Shown: positions 36,187 through 49,700, counted from the stretch's first letter. The stretch: DNA of 64,000 nucleotides from Trichuris trichiura (GCA_037903355.1 JBAJFE010000026.1:6882001-6946000), one strand, 5' to 3'. Numbers and translations are program-made. The notes: generated by a model not told the origin, from the sequence alone.

Positions 36187-39100
36187 GTGCGCGAGCAGTG
36201 ACCGCCAACTAGTCTGCACAAAGGGGTCAATGCAGCAAGCTACGCCCGTCTATTTACTTTTGTACCTGCGAATCAATGTACTACAGTATTTTAAGTAAAC
36301 GAACGCAGGGTAGACAACATCTGTGCCTCCGAGCAATATTTAAAACGGGGGAAAAACAAAATTTTTAAGGCTTTGCGAATTCTGTTTTCGACTCCTATTT
36401 TTAAATTAGCAATACTTTCCCACAAAGTCAGTTATTTCTAAAAAATGAAGTTTTTCATAGCAGTACTTTCATACTTCATTCTTCTTATATGAAAAATCCT
36501 GAATAAAAAAATAAAAATGTCAACCAATTTTGTTGTAATCTTCCTTTTCGGTTCGCACTGTTTATACGCTTCGCCGCCGGATCTTCGTTCACAACATGCG
36601 CCTTGGGTGTTTTGAAAAGACCGAACGCTGCCAAGCAGCTGTAATTATTTGGATTTCAAAACTCTGATTGGCTCAACGTGAAAAACAAGCTCGAACTCGT
36701 TTAATCTTGACACCTGTTCAAGCTTTGTTTGAAAAGCGTAATAATGCCAATTCACCGAACTTATAATTAATTTTTAATCTTTGCAAAAAATAATTTAATT
36801 GAATTTATTGTAGTATCACCTTCTGTCGATGCTCCTTTTGCTTACTTTCTTACGCGGTGGAATATTGAACTTGAGCAGCAGCATACTGCACATAACGGTT
36901 TAGCGATCAAGTTTTATAGTAGTTAGCAACGTTTGGAAGATGCTGCTACGTCGAGCATATAGAATGCAGCAGAAGCTCTACGCATCCAAAGAGAAGAGTA
37001 AGTACATTACAGCTTGTTTATTATTTCATTTGTAAGGACGAATTTGTCGACCTGGCAAAGCTAAGTGGCTTTCTTGTCAGTGTAGCACCGCTTTTCTAGA
37101 GTGTTTAAAAAGGTCGTTAAACAATTTGTGAAAAACTGTCTCGAAAATTCGATAGATTCAATTGTTCCTGGCAGTTCTAACAATGTCAGGACGCGAATCT
37201 ACCGTATTTTGCAATTAAATTACCTTTTGCTGCATTTCAGAATGCTATTAAAATTTGTTTAGTACACTGGCGAACTTTTCCTAAGTCCATTTTGGGTATT
37301 GCACTGGAAGTACTCGTACTTCTAAGGCAAAAAAAGTTCTCTACCATTGCTTTTAACAAGATCCGAAAAAGAGCAGAAAACTATCATATTAGGGAGTAGT
37401 TTCCCAAGATAAGGCTCCCAACGCCCTCCCACTTCAGCACTGGGAGCGCGCTAGTCTCGCTTGTTCTGATTGGCTAATTCCGCACGAGTTGATTGGTCGA
37501 ACCTGCTCCCTGACCAGCTGAAAATTGGCGGGAAAAGTTGTACGTGAGCTGCTCCCAATTGCCTATTGGATAACGCTGCTTTACAGCAGAAAAATATTGC
37601 AATAAGAAAGCATGCAGATGACCGCGGCGACTCGAACTTCAAGACTTTACTGTAAAGGAATTTACATAGCGAGAACTTGGCGGTCGAAGAGCAAAACTAA
37701 GCTGCGCCTACTCTTTACAGTCTTCGGGCAATTGCTGTATGCAGAAGCTTTTTTTCCATTTCGGTTGAAGACCGCAACCGGAAAACAGTTCCGCCGAGCA
37801 AGGCAGAAATATAAAACAAAGCGAAAGAGCCTTTTGCGCACGTAGGAATGAAATTGCGTAATATCAAAACATCAGAAAAAGTTGCAAGCGAAGAATTTTT
37901 TAAGAAAAGAAATTTTCGACTTTGCCAAACGTTGAATGAAATGGCGCAAATTTCGAATAGAAAACTTCCCGCTCGAATTGCGGCCTCGTCAAGCTGTTAT
38001 CCCCAAAAGCGCAAAATCGATTTGTTCGGCCTAATATTAATGATAAAAAATAAATTTTTAACAATGGTTTTCATCGACTATGTGTTTGTTTCCAACAATG
38101 TCATTTATTCGTTGATTTATTTAATCCTTTGCGTAGAAAATATTTCGCGGCAATTGTTAAGGAACAAGTTCAACTGAAGTACGGTGAAACCTGCTTATCC
38201 GTACCCTTAGTTGTCCTAATTCACAGAACGGTACACCGCAGTTACAGTATGAACAAATGATGTTCAAGCTGTGATGCTGCAGCTCCTATTGAACGGAATT
38301 ATTTCTTTTTTCCGGAATGCTGAGTTCGAGCTGATAACGTTTTTTTCAAGTCCGAAAAGCGCTAGTCGAGCAAGTTATTCCTATGGAACGCAAAAACTTG
38401 CCGTATGATCGGTAGGTTGGCTAACAAGATAGATACTTTAGGATCGTTAGCTCGTGCTTGGCTTGCAGTCGTACATGTGGTCATTGTAATCCTATTTTTT
38501 CTAATTCCCCATACGCAATTCAAGCTTCGGTTCATATGTTTATTGATTTTTTAGAACTGCCGATAGCTTTCTTATTAAAAAAAGGTTGAATTGATTGTTG
38601 CCTCTCAGCGCAATTCTCATTTATTTTAGTCGTACGCGAAAGTCTTAGTATCCTCGTTGACTAACGAGGTCGTCCGAGCGGAAGCGAGTGCTGTTTTCAG
38701 AGGTGACAAATCAAAAATTGATCATTTTTTAAATTGACAGTTTAGACCATAATTGCGATAGCTGATGCTTGCAAAGCCCCTACTGATTCTGCATTAATCA
38801 AATATTTCAAATTTGGTTGACTGTATACATGGTACCTGCAAATGAATCGATCCTTTGTTATCCGAATATCCTCTGGGCGGCATTGTTCGGAAAACGAATT
38901 TTCACTGTACGAACGTAGCAGCTAACCACTAGTCTAAATATGGTCTATAAAATTTGTTTATTTCAAATCGTACATGCATGTAATTCAACTTCAGCTGTTC
39001 GGAAGGTTTCTGTTTGCTTTTACGCTTGATCTGGCAAAGTAGCCTTGCCGGAATTCAAATTTGCATATTATGTGAAATAATTTTTTCAAGTTAGAAAAGT

Positions 39101-39337
39101 AATCGTTAAAGCAGTACTACCGAAGGCTTTATGCGAAACAATTCATTTACTCTTCTTGTCGCTAGAGTCGACGCGAAAAGTACAAAGACTGAAATAAGGA
39201 TTCAACGAGTGGGTTCACCGGTTTCACGTTGGCACAAAAGCATAGTCTTCTCTTTTAAGGCTCGAAAAAAATAGAGGTGAAACGGGAAGCAAGCATGCAT
39301 GTATTGAAATAATCGAGTAAAGTCAGTTTAGTTTTCT
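36187..39337. other. Spacer between perilipin and GART
   Basis: No supported gene was found. It contains the perilipin promoter region, a block around 37405-37560 with repeated GGGAGC/GCTCCC words, and a possible pogo-like element at 38179-38910. The 109-codon frame at 37848-38177 is Lys/Ile-rich with no motif and was not accepted. Confidence 0.45.
38179..38910. mobile_element. Possible pogo/Tigger-like non-autonomous element
   Basis: GTACGGTGAAA at 38179-38189 and TTTCACTGTAC at 38900-38910 are inverted with one mismatch, about 0.73 kb apart. TIRs of the CAGTGAAACC type bounded by TA are typical of pogo/Tigger elements, and CTGCTTATCCG just inside the left end fits that pattern. No transposase frame lies between, so it would be a deletion derivative. 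The short match makes this tentative. Confidence 0.35.
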
Positions 39338-42300
39338 TTAGTGTGTCCAACACACTTTATTAGAAGATATACGACGGACGAAACCACGAGCTACCTTATC
39401 CACTGCGTTTGGATAAATATCGTGTTCTATTTGTTTGATTCTTTCGCTCAATGTACTCTCTGAATCTGTCGTGTATACCGGGACGGCTCGTTGGGAAATG
39501 ATGCCTCCAGAGTCGACTTCTTCTTCAGCAAAATGAACAGTAGCTCCGGATACTCGAACACCCGCATCCAATGCTTGTCGATGCGGATGGAGACCCTTGA
39601 AAAGGGGTAGCAGCGCGGGATGGATGTTAACTATGCGTCCGACCCATTTTTTTAAGAAATTTCCTGCAATTCCGCTGCTTCCACAAGCTTGTATAACAAG
39701 TCTTTAATTTACATACCTGACAGGATTTGCATAAACCCAGCAAGACAAATCAGTTCAACTTCATATTCCACTAGTGCTTGCTGCAGCGAATTTTCAAAGT
39801 CTTCTGTTCCCTTTTTACTCGATGCTATGAACTGCAAAATGTGTAGTCAGATTCTAGACTGTCCCCTAATGTTATACCTGCGCAGGTATGCCCATATCCC
39901 TTGCTTTAGCCAAACCTGCGGCATCTTTTTTGTTGCTTATTACTAGGACGACGTCGTACGAAGAGCAGTGCTGCTTTGAGTAGCTGACCAAAGCTACCAT
40001 GTTAGTGCCTACATGTTTTTTTAAAAAACCATATGCTTAAACATACCATGGAAAAGACGTATAATACCTTCGCCGGATATCAGAACAGCGACAAGCTTTT
40101 TTCTTGATTTCAAGTATTTGATGCTCGTCGTTATGCATGGTAATTTTGAGAAAGCTTCGTTGAGATTTCGAATGTGTACTTGCCGCTCGTCTGCGCATGC
40201 GTTTGTAAGAGCAAGCCAAGATGATAATACGATCACCTACTTGCTTCGGGGTTTATCCGGTAAACTTTTCCAATTTCGTAACATCTTTCCCCGCGCTCTT
40301 CCAAGCAGTTCTTTACCGGATCGACCTCGCCGTTTTCTACAATCAGAACCATTCCTACGCCACAATTGAAAATATGCGCCATTTCGCTGGGAGCTATATC
40401 TCCCGCGGCCGCTATCCATTGGAATTCCTATTGTTGCGGTTAATTGAATGAAATGAGTAGCATTTGGTGAACTACTGTACGTCATGAATAGGCCAAGACA
40501 AAGCGTCAAGAATTACTCCAAGCTGGGATGGTAGAACGCGTGGTATGTTGTCTATCAAGCCGCCTCCAGTGACATGCACAGCGGCTTTCACCTTTCCTGA
40601 ACGTAGGATAGGCAGCAGTGATTTGACGTAGATTTTTGTCGGAGTTAAAAGGGCAGACCCTACAATAAAATTTTTAGAACAACAAAGGAGGCTTTATGTT
40701 ATCCACCGAAGTCAAGATCATGATTCCAGCTTGCCGGTGCGTTTAGATTCGTATTCATTTGATCAATTATTTTTCTGATCATTGAGAAACCATTGCTGTG
40801 AATTCCGGAGGAAGCGAGACCAAGCACTACGTCCCCTTCCTTTATCCTAAAAAAAATTAATAAATCAATTGATACCGGTTGTAATGATTTGTTGACTTTT
40901 CCGTCAGCGGAAGTTTCAGGTCGCGTCCTTTCTCCAATGCTCCAACCGCGAAGCCGGCCAAGTCGAGTTCTCCCGGGGCATACAATCCTGGAAGTTCCGC
41001 TGTTTCTCCGCCTGAATTTGTACTATGAACTTGCGCATATGCAAATATCAATAGTCAAGTCATGTTTTACCTATCAATGCACAATTAGCTTGTTTGCAAC
41101 CTTCGGCCATACCTTTGACGATCTGTTCTATATCGGTAAAGTCAATTGCATTGACAGCAATGTAGTCAAGGAAGAAAAGTGGTTCAGCGTTGTGAGTAAG
41201 TATATCGTTTACCGACATAGCGACGAGATCGATTCCAATCGTTTCGTATTTGCCGCATTGAGCGGCAATCTACGCGTACTGACATTATTGAACGGAAAAG
41301 TAGTGTTTCGACGGAGTATACCTTTATTTTTGTACCAACACCGTCAGTGCCGGATACTAACAAGGGGTATTGATATCCGGCGCTTTCGAGGTCGAAAAAC
41401 GCGCCAAAACCTCCAATTTTAAGATCTTCAGTTCCCGGTCGCGAAGTCTGGCGACATAGTGGCTCAAGGATGCCCTGTATTTCACGAGCCATCTTAAGAT
41501 CAACTCCAGCTTCAAGATAAACATCAACGCTTGCTAAGTTGGAATGAGTACCTTGTAATGAGCTGAAATAAATTATTTTGCTGTTATATTAATGTTTTCG
41601 CATTTGTCTTTATATTTATAGTCATAAGTCAGATTTTTGCATTAGCTGACGTCTAGCGTGGACTCGTAAGAGTTATTTATCCAACGATAATTGATTTACC
41701 GACTCAATGTTGTTCGGCCAATATCCCGTCTGAAAAAGCATCCTTCGAAATCTATGCACGCCACGGTGGAATATGCCATAAGCTTTGCCGCTGAAGGATG
41801 TATGCCGCTACCGACGACGCACAGTACACGACCTCCGTTCGTTACTATTTGACCACTGTCATTTAGAGCTGTACCGCAATGGTAAACAACAGCTCCTGGA
41901 GCACCGTCGTCCGCTTCAGTCAAACCTTCAAATTGCCCACCACTAGTGGAATAGTCAAAGTTTTCCTATGTTTAAGAACAAACCTTTTATGGGAAATCCG
42001 GTTCGATATTTTCGCGGGTATCCTTCGCTAGCCATTACAACACCGAGCGTGTAGAGCTCTTGGCGCCAACTTACTCGGTGTTCCGATAAGTTACCGTTAA
42101 CGCAACTTTGCATTACTTCGTACAAGTCTGACTGCAGCAACGGCATCAACACCTGAGGAAAAAAGTATATATGTTGACAGTGTTCACTACTGAAGCGCAG
42201 GTTGTTAATGTTCGACTATTTATTTATTTTTCTACCAAACCAAGCATTTGCCAGTAGGTTACGTGAAGGTTTCGAAAAGTGAAGCTTGATATGACCAGCG

Positions 42301-44971
42301 GAAACGCAACATCCGAGATTATTCCGCTCAGGTTTACTAGGCTTCTTTTGTGGTGCGGATATTTTTGGTGGCGGTCAAAATCCCGAATAAGTCGAAAATG
42401 CACTATAAAACGCGGCCTCGTGCCAGTTGTCCTTTGACATTTTTTAGATGAAGAACATACTCGATCTCATTCCACTCAAAGATATTCCTTATCTCGAAAA
42501 TGCCATTTCGGAACTGGCACAAGACAGCACTTTGTAATGTATTTTCGATTTATTCGGGATTTTGATCCTCACCCGGATAATTTTGCCTCAAGGGTTTGGC
42601 GAAGCGGTTGACCGTTAGATCACTAGTGTAATTTGGGTTAATAGGTGATAACGTCTGCCATCCTCAGCGGATATCGTTGGGTCCTACAACTGGTATATTT
42701 TGGCAAGACAAAAGACATGGTAGATATTTAAAGCAAAATAGTTTGAAGTTATGTTGATCTACAAGAACACCATTCGGCGGCCATTGTTGCTACCCTACGA
42801 AATCTGAACTGATTTTAAATCTTGAGTCTTATTGATATCCGTATTTTTGAACTACTTTCTTCCCTTCTCAGCTTGGCAAGCACGTAATCGTAAGAAAGTA
42901 GAAGAAAACAAACTGGGAAGGAAGAAACCAACCCAGAAATGCAAGGCTGCCAGACTTGACATGTTAAATGGTTTTGTTTTCTTCAGTACAGCGAGGACGG
43001 TCACTGAACTGCATCCGTTTGGGTTCTCATACTTTTAAACTGTTCTGCGTTAGTGTCTACGACGTTTTCCCGAATCCCGAAAATTCGAATCCCGAATTTG
43101 TTTACATTATTGCCAGTTAAACGGGTTATCTAACTGTTTTCTTGTTGTATATATCAAAGTTCTTGTCCAAGCGGGCAACAGTGAAGGACAACTCGCTGTA
43201 ACTACGTGGTGATACCTTGAATTGCTTGATGAAGAACACGCTCGGAATACTATTACGTAACAGTTCTTACATTGCAGTTTAAGGGAACAGTTGTGTCTTT
43301 GATCTTTATGACGCATTTTTTCTAACTATTAACGAGCAGAGTATTATTCAAAGAAAGTTTGCTATACGATGTAGTGTATAACGCCGGCCTGTTAGTATTA
43401 TTAAGTAACGACCGTAGGCAACATGTTTTCCCATATGCGTAGTAGCTTTGCCGGCAAACTTTTTGCTTATCTTTTTAGAGAAAAGAAGCAGGCTTGCATA
43501 AGCTTTAGTTACGGGATGCTATAGGACGCGAAAGGATACTGCCGCTTTTGGAAAAAAGCCAAAATTCCACTTACCTCTGCTTCAGGGTCACCAAAACGGC
43601 AGTTGAATTCCAGGACGAAAATATTGCTGTCAGTTTTGATCAAACCAGCATACAGAACTCCTAAACAGCCTGGATGTGTATCCGCTCTGCTGAATAGTCA
43701 AACCGTACCTTTATAAGTGTTTCCTTTTTGTTTCATATATTTTATGACCTTAAGCATTATGTTTTCTTCGATAAATTTCATCTCCTCCTTGGTAAGCTGA
43801 AATGAAGGAATAAGTAAGGACAATGTGGGATTGATAGTTGCGTACTTTTTGATATGGGCAAGTTGACCCCATTCCGCCTGTGTTCGGTCCTCTGTCACCA
43901 AGCTCCAATCGTTTGTAATCTTGTACAAGCGGCATCATTTCTACACTTTCTCCATCCGTGAAGCACAATGCCTATGCAAAGCGTTAAGTACGGTTTAGTC
44001 GCCCTTTGACTTATAAAATAAAAGTACAAAATAAAAACGTACCGATATTTCCTCGCCAACTAGTACTTCTTCTAGTACGATTTCTGATCCGGCTTCTTTG
44101 TAGATTTTGTCCTGAAGCATCAAATTAACAATTGGGTAAAATTTTTTTGGAATATAATTTTAGATAAAAAAAGTCAAGCGTAATGTAAAGCTTTTGTCCT
44201 TGTAGAAAAAGAGGTTACCTTCAGGAAGGAGGTGACAGTTGCGCATGCTTCTTCAGCGCTTTTGGTCACATGTACTCCTTTGCCTCTTGTCAGACCAACG
44301 GCTTTGACCACCCAACATTTGTAGCCGCAACTGAAACAAAATGAGCACAGTTCAATAAGCCATGCTGTTGCGAGGCGATTTTTTTTCTTGCTTGGCAATA
44401 TGTTCCTTTGCTTCTTTTTCGGTGCGACAAACTTTAAATTGAGCTGTCGGTATGCCCAGTTCGACCATTATATTCTTCGCGAATCCTTTGTTCGACTGAA
44501 GAGCCGTTTGTATGCAGAATGGAAAGCCTTTTTGCCAAAAAGTATCATTAGTACCTCCAGCGTGGCGCAGGCTGAAGTGGGCCCAAAACATTTCACTCCG
44601 CGACTTGTCAGGTAATCCACGAAGCCAGAAGCTAAGTAGTCTTCCGGCCCTATGACGACCAGATCGACATAAAAGTGTTTGCAGAAAGCGCATACGGCTT
44701 CTTTGTTGTTCAGATCGAGGGCTAAAGTTTGAAGTTGATTTACAACGCTGAAACAAGTCGAGTGTATATGCCTACGTATGCACTTTGTCTTCGGAAGCAA
44801 TGCAATGCCTGCGTTTCCAGGGCTGGCGAATATTGCACCCACCTGACCGCTTTGAACTAATTTATGCGTAATGGAGTGTTCACGCCCTCCTCCACCAATG
44901 ACAAGCACAGTAGCTGGTGGCGTTTGCAATTCGCTGATCTTTTGTTGGAGTTCCGGGGAAGGCAATGTCAT
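39338..44971 (-). CDS. GART: Trifunctional purine biosynthesis protein GARS-AIRS-GART
   Basis: This protein catalyses steps 2, 3 and 5 of de novo IMP synthesis. The start ATG is at 44969-44971. The GARS domain begins [20 protein letters not shown] and FASPGNAG. It continues with [37 protein letters not shown], the ATP-grasp [33 protein letters not shown], and [11 protein letters not shown] split from [13 protein letters not shown] by a 1,422-bp intron (42153-43574). The AIRS domain has [26 protein letters not shown] (about 41350), [20 protein letters not shown] (about 40990), and [19 protein letters not shown] has [16 protein letters not shown] (across a short intron at about 40000-40065), [13 protein letters not shown], and EEEVDSGGI with the catalytic Asp, ending KVCWTH. 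All catalytic signatures I know are intact. Exon boundaries not given here are approximate. Confidence 0.94.
42373..42568. mobile_element. MITE-like TIR element in the GART intron
   Basis: Inverted arms at 42373-42402 and 42539-42568 match at about 26 of 28 positions around the core AATCCCGAATAA. The total is about 196 bp with no coding capacity. It lies within the 1.4 kb GART intron. A related left-end copy occurs at about 46711-46790. Confidence 0.65.
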
Positions 44972-45530
44972 TTTCTCCGACTTTTCTTAAGCGGTCACTC
45001 TGCTATGCTCTCAGCAGCGTAACTTACGATGGACAGATCTGGGATGCTTATCGCAATCGATGTTATAAATATTTGCATAGCGATGCCTTATTTTGCTAGC
45101 AGTCTGTTTGGCTGAAAAGACCTACCTACCTTCAGCCACAAGCAACGATGGGGTAGGTTGTTTGTTGACTTTTCGAGTTCGTGTATAACAAGTCCCTGGC
45201 AGTTGTTTATGCTGATACATCCTGTTATCAATGAACATCTCTTAGCGGAAATTGCGTTGCATTAATCAAATTTAAGACACTACCGCGCCCATGTGCATTT
45301 CCGCAGTGATTAGAGGCGACACGTAGCGAAATCTTTATGCGCTGCCATTCAGTGAACATTTGAGGTCACTCATCAATTTCCATTTTGTTTGCTGCCCTAT
45401 TTTGGCATGTTTGCAATGGTGATCTCAGCCGGCGCGTTTCCGTAACATGCTAAGGTTTATATATTGTCTGTTCCCTTTCTGACCGCGCTGAAAAAACGTC
45501 TAGTTCAACGCGGACTTGCTCTCCTACTCG

Positions 45531-45773
45531 TTAGCCAAATTTGGTCATACAGACCAAAAGACAAGTTTTGAGAGGCGGTTCTTTTTCCCGCTCGGTAGCA
45601 GTCCTCAGGTTTGGTAAACTATTTAATGTAGTGCCGTAGGTCTCGACTTCAGCTCGTATTGCTTCACTCACTTTTGTACTGCATGCCGTAGTAATTTGTA
45701 ACTGATTGTTCAACTGGTTTGCAGCAGCACTCAACCGCATCTCATTAGTTTTTAAGTTTACGAAAAGGCACAT
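45531..45773 (-). CDS. Possible small protein, 80 residues, helical, unknown
   Basis: An ATG frame of 80 residues reads MCLFVNLKTNEMRLSAAANQ and continues as an amphipathic helix with QLQITTACSTKVSEAIRAEV. The composition is balanced and coiled-coil-like, unlike most spacer frames here. A good splice donor context (AAAAGTGAGT) lies inside, so it may be one exon of a larger unit. No family was recognised, and chance remains quite possible. Confidence 0.2.
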   Translation of the reverse strand: MCLFVNLKTNEMRLSAAANQLNNQLQITTACSTKVSEAIRAEVETYGTTLNSLPNLRTATEREKEPPLKTCLLVCMTKFG

Positions 45774-46710
45774 TTTTGTCGAAAATAATTGCTTTTACTA
45801 TTATTATAGCCTTTTTCCTTTAGTCTGGTCATGTTTGAAATTCCGTAGGTTCTGAATCCCGAATTTTTAAGATTCTATAGAATCAAAACCCTGAAGGAGC
45901 TGAATCCCGAATGTCAGCATTTCGAGAAATCGAATCCTAACGGTTAAGAAGCCTTGCTTTAGTTTCATGCACCTTTCTTTTTTCAGATTTTGTTGGTACG
46001 TTTTCCCAACAATGCCAAAAAGCATTGCACGTAGGCTAGTGATAATCGCTGACACGTATTTCCTGTCAGGCTTCGGAAAGCTTCGTCAAATTTCTTAAGG
46101 ACACTGTTTAAACTAAATAAGGAGCAGAGGTGTGAAAATCGTAATTCCATTTTTGAAATTGTAAAAAACAGCATCTTAAGTGAGATTTATTTTCAATTTT
46201 TAATTGAAAGCAAATTTTCGGGATTGTGTACGTAACCCCTTCAGTTGCATCGCTATGTTATTCTTTTCAGTTGTAGCGCGTGGTCTGCTTTTTACCGCCG
46301 GCAACAACTTGCCAAAGGGCTGTTTCCTTCTTTGACCAGATAGCAACGAAGGACAGATGATGACGTCCAGTCACGGCAAAGAGAGGCAGTTTTAGCGACG
46401 TAAAGCGCTTCCGCGAGTTCTAGCCTAGTTTGCGCCCTATTTTTTGCTGGGCAGTCAAGGTGTTGCTAGCCACTCCAGAAGAGCCCGTAACTCTTTTGAG
46501 CTGATGAATTTTTCCTGATTCAGATGGCTCTCAAAATGTTTGCTACTTTTGCCTACTATCTTTTCCTGGCTGAAGAACAGAGTCTGAATGTACAGTGGAG
46601 AAAATGCACCTTGTTGAGATGCCTAGTGGGATGACAAAAAAAAATGAATGAAAAAGCTGACTAAGCCTGTTGCGTATTTGAAAAAGCAGCTTCGTTGAGT
46701 GGGGCTGAGG

Positions 46711-46790
46711 TCCAAATCCCGAATAAGTCGAAAACGCAATGTAAAGTATGACCTTGTGGCTGTTGTGTATTGGCATTTTCTATATAAAAA
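46711..46790. repeat. Second copy of the AATCCCGAATAAGTCGAAAA repeat
   Basis: CAAATCCCGAATAAGTCGAA at about 46713 is followed by sequence that tracks the left half of the GART-intron element (CGCA..GTAAAG..CTTGTGGCTGTTGT..GGCATTTT). No matching right arm was found nearby, so it may be a solo or truncated copy. Confidence 0.5.
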
Positions 46791-49700
46791 ATATATTTGA
46801 ATAGAGGCGTTACTATACTGCTCTTGTTCAAAGTTAGATCTACAAGATTTTGAGTGTCACCGAATTAAATGAAGCTTTGAGTGACTAAAAGAATTGTAGT
46901 AATAATTCTGACATAAAATATAATTGTGACATTGCGCGTCTTCTTCAGCAGTTGAAGAATACAAGATTAATTTGGCCACTGACATTAAGGGTGGAATTGT
47001 AAAAGAAACATTGAACGCTTTCCTTCAGCGCCTATTGCCGCGGAACGTTTTTGGTCATAGAAAAAGCTGTGACGAATCGTTTGCCTTTTTAGGAAAATAT
47101 TTATTGCGAAAGCAGACGTAGTGTTCTCGTTACACGGCCGTTCCTTCTTGCGCGTCTTAGCGAAATGAAAGGCAGCCATTCAACGACTCGTTCATTAGGT
47201 TTTACTATTCGATAGAATGATGAATGAATGAACGAACGTAGCTTTTCAAAACAAGAAACAATTTTCTCCGACGGGACCTTATGAAAGCTAACAGCCATTT
47301 GAAATATACGAGGCAGTTCCATTCATCCTTACCTTGCAGGGGAAGTTGTCGCGAGTATTAAAGGCATAGCTGTTGAAGTCAGACAGTTTGTCGCGCCCCG
47401 TAAGGCAAAACGTTTGTGGAAAGCTTAGGCAGTGTCGATTCAAGAACTTTTCCGGAATTTCGGCACGTCTGATTTTACATAAAGGAAAAAAGTTGCTTTC
47501 AATTTTACAAGCATAGTCCCATTCCGGGCGGTTTGCGTAAGGTTCAACGCGGGTAAGTCGTTCACGAGTGCTGAACTTATCATGACAACTTGAGCTCTAT
47601 ATTGTCTTAGTCTTTCTAGCGATGCAAACTAATGTCAGTAGTAAAACGCTGCACTTATTGCTGAATAGAACTATGAAAAAAATGCATTCGTACTGACCAT
47701 CCATCCCAAGGCAAAAGAAACGAGTATATACCACCTGCCGAACGAAAGCTGCTGCTGCTACAACATAGTAATGTAAGAGAGCGGACATTAATTGGCTCTT
47801 ATTTTGAAGAAGCTGAAATTTTGCCGCTGTTGTCAAACGTTAAAATGTTCAAATGACAAATGGAATGTTAAAATTGAACAGACAGTTCGAGCGGGAAAAG
47901 AATGCCAGGAACAAGAATGAACATTCGCACTTGCCTTCTCGACAACGCGAAGAAGTTGGGGCAGTTTTGAATTTTCGACATTTTTATTATAGCACCGCTA
48001 ATTGGATTGCAACGCAGACAAGTAGCGGACGCCCTAAGCGAGTTTGATCATTGCTGCAATGAGTGACTGGCACGTGATTTGTCAACGCTTGTAGAAAGTG
48101 TCCATAAAATGGTGCAGAGAGCTTAAAGGGTGACATGAAAACTAGTTGAACTCCAAAACCTCGTAGACGAGCAGTCTGAAAGTTGCTTACGCACCCGAAA
48201 CGGCAAAGAGAAGTAGCGACTAATGATTCCTTTATTGCTTAATAGTTATAAGCTACTTATTTAATAATCATAAGAATAATAATTGTAATGAGACCTCCCT
48301 ATAGCCGCAGTGCCAGTTCGTCTCTACGTCATATTTCCAATGCCGCGCATAAACAGATGTTCTCATTGGATCAACTTTAATAAGCAGCATGTGCATAACA
48401 TGTCATTTCAAAAAATGAACTTTAGTGATCTGTTACCAAACAGCGTACCGCTTTTCTCGGCCTGTCTGTTAAAACTGACAAGTACGAGAGCTTTTTCGGG
48501 ATTCGAAAAAATTTTAAGCGATAACTTCGAAGCGTCCGTTCAAGTAGCAATTTCAACATTCCATTTCCATGAATTGCAATGTCCGTTTGTTGGAAATTGT
48601 CATTGCAGCCACTGAGCGAGCGACACTTATTTATTAGCAGGTGTGGCATGTTTACTCTTTTCACGACTGTGCGTCAAATCGTTACCCGCAGCTTTCGGGA
48701 TTACGCTAACCCCTTCTTCGGCGGATGTTGCGTATAGGCCGTGAATACTTGTAGGCGAGAATCTGACGCTGCTGGAAATTTCTAATTTCAAAATCCCAAG
48801 CGAGCAACGGTCATTAAATCGTAATCCCGAAAGTCAGAAAACTGCGCGGATGGACTCTCTTTGTGGCAGTTTTGCAGTTGCAGCTGACGCGGAATTTCAG
48901 CTTTTAGGCCTTTTGCCTTGTTTAGACTTTAGACCCTTTCCTTAGGTTTTGGTCCATTCGGTATTCCGAGGTTTCAAGTTTTGGGCCCTTGAATTTACCT
49001 TTCCGCAAATGCTTTGTTTCAATATTTTTAAAAATACAAGATCTAATCTAGTAGCTGTGAATAAACGCTGGCTTGCATACATTATTCTATATGTTGGTGT
49101 TGCAGCATGTGTAAAACGCAGTATTTGTTTTGCTTACATTATCTACGTTCAGGAAGCTCCGTGGCGCGTAAATGAGCTCAACCGAGGGAGTGAGCAACAA
49201 TAGTATCAACATTACCGTTCATTATGCTTGTTCTACGTCAGCAGTGAAAAGAAACCTTTACATTCAGAATTGATTGGATTAATTTAAATGTCGTTTACAG
49301 AATTGGCACTGTTATCTCATTGACGTCAAACGTACAGAGAATATGCAGGTATTTTTGCGTACGTAGACAATTTTAATAACAATGCTATGATTGTGTTGAA
49401 GTAGCATTTCGTATTCGCTGTAGTCTGCTAGACATAAAGAGCGGTCATACGCGTTAGAAGTTGTATTGTTCACGAAGGCTGTCCCCTTGTTAACGTTGGC
49501 ATTAACATCATTCGCCGTCAGGCCATTCACTACGTTTTGTTGGCTCATTGCGATGCGGTCACACATTTACGCTGTAATAGCAGCTAAATGAAGCCGCTTC
49601 AAAAGCAACGAAACTACGTCATTGCATCTTAAAGAACCTCCATTCTACATTAAGTAACGATAGTTAACTGTCGGCAAGCGATGCGTGCTAGCGGTTGTTT

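Noticed and set aside
36187..36219. Longer perilipin N-terminus starting at 36219
   Set aside because: The first codon there is GTG. The first real ATG in frame is at 36184-36186.
37848..38177. 109-codon plus-strand frame
   Set aside because: Lys/Ile/Asn-rich, no motif, no promoter or splice context. Typical of AT-rich noise.
38320..38345. GTTCGA-like B-box words suggesting tRNA genes
   Set aside because: No matching acceptor stem, anticodon arm or A box could be built around this or the other GTTCGA words inspected, and several lie inside exons.
40020..40100. Apparent loss of the GTxxN phosphate-binding loop in the GART domain
   Set aside because: Reading straight through gives [10 protein letters not shown], but using the upstream GT donor (AAG|GTATTATACG) joins ISGEG to TNMVALV, which restores the normal G-x-G-T-N loop. 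No real defect is seen.
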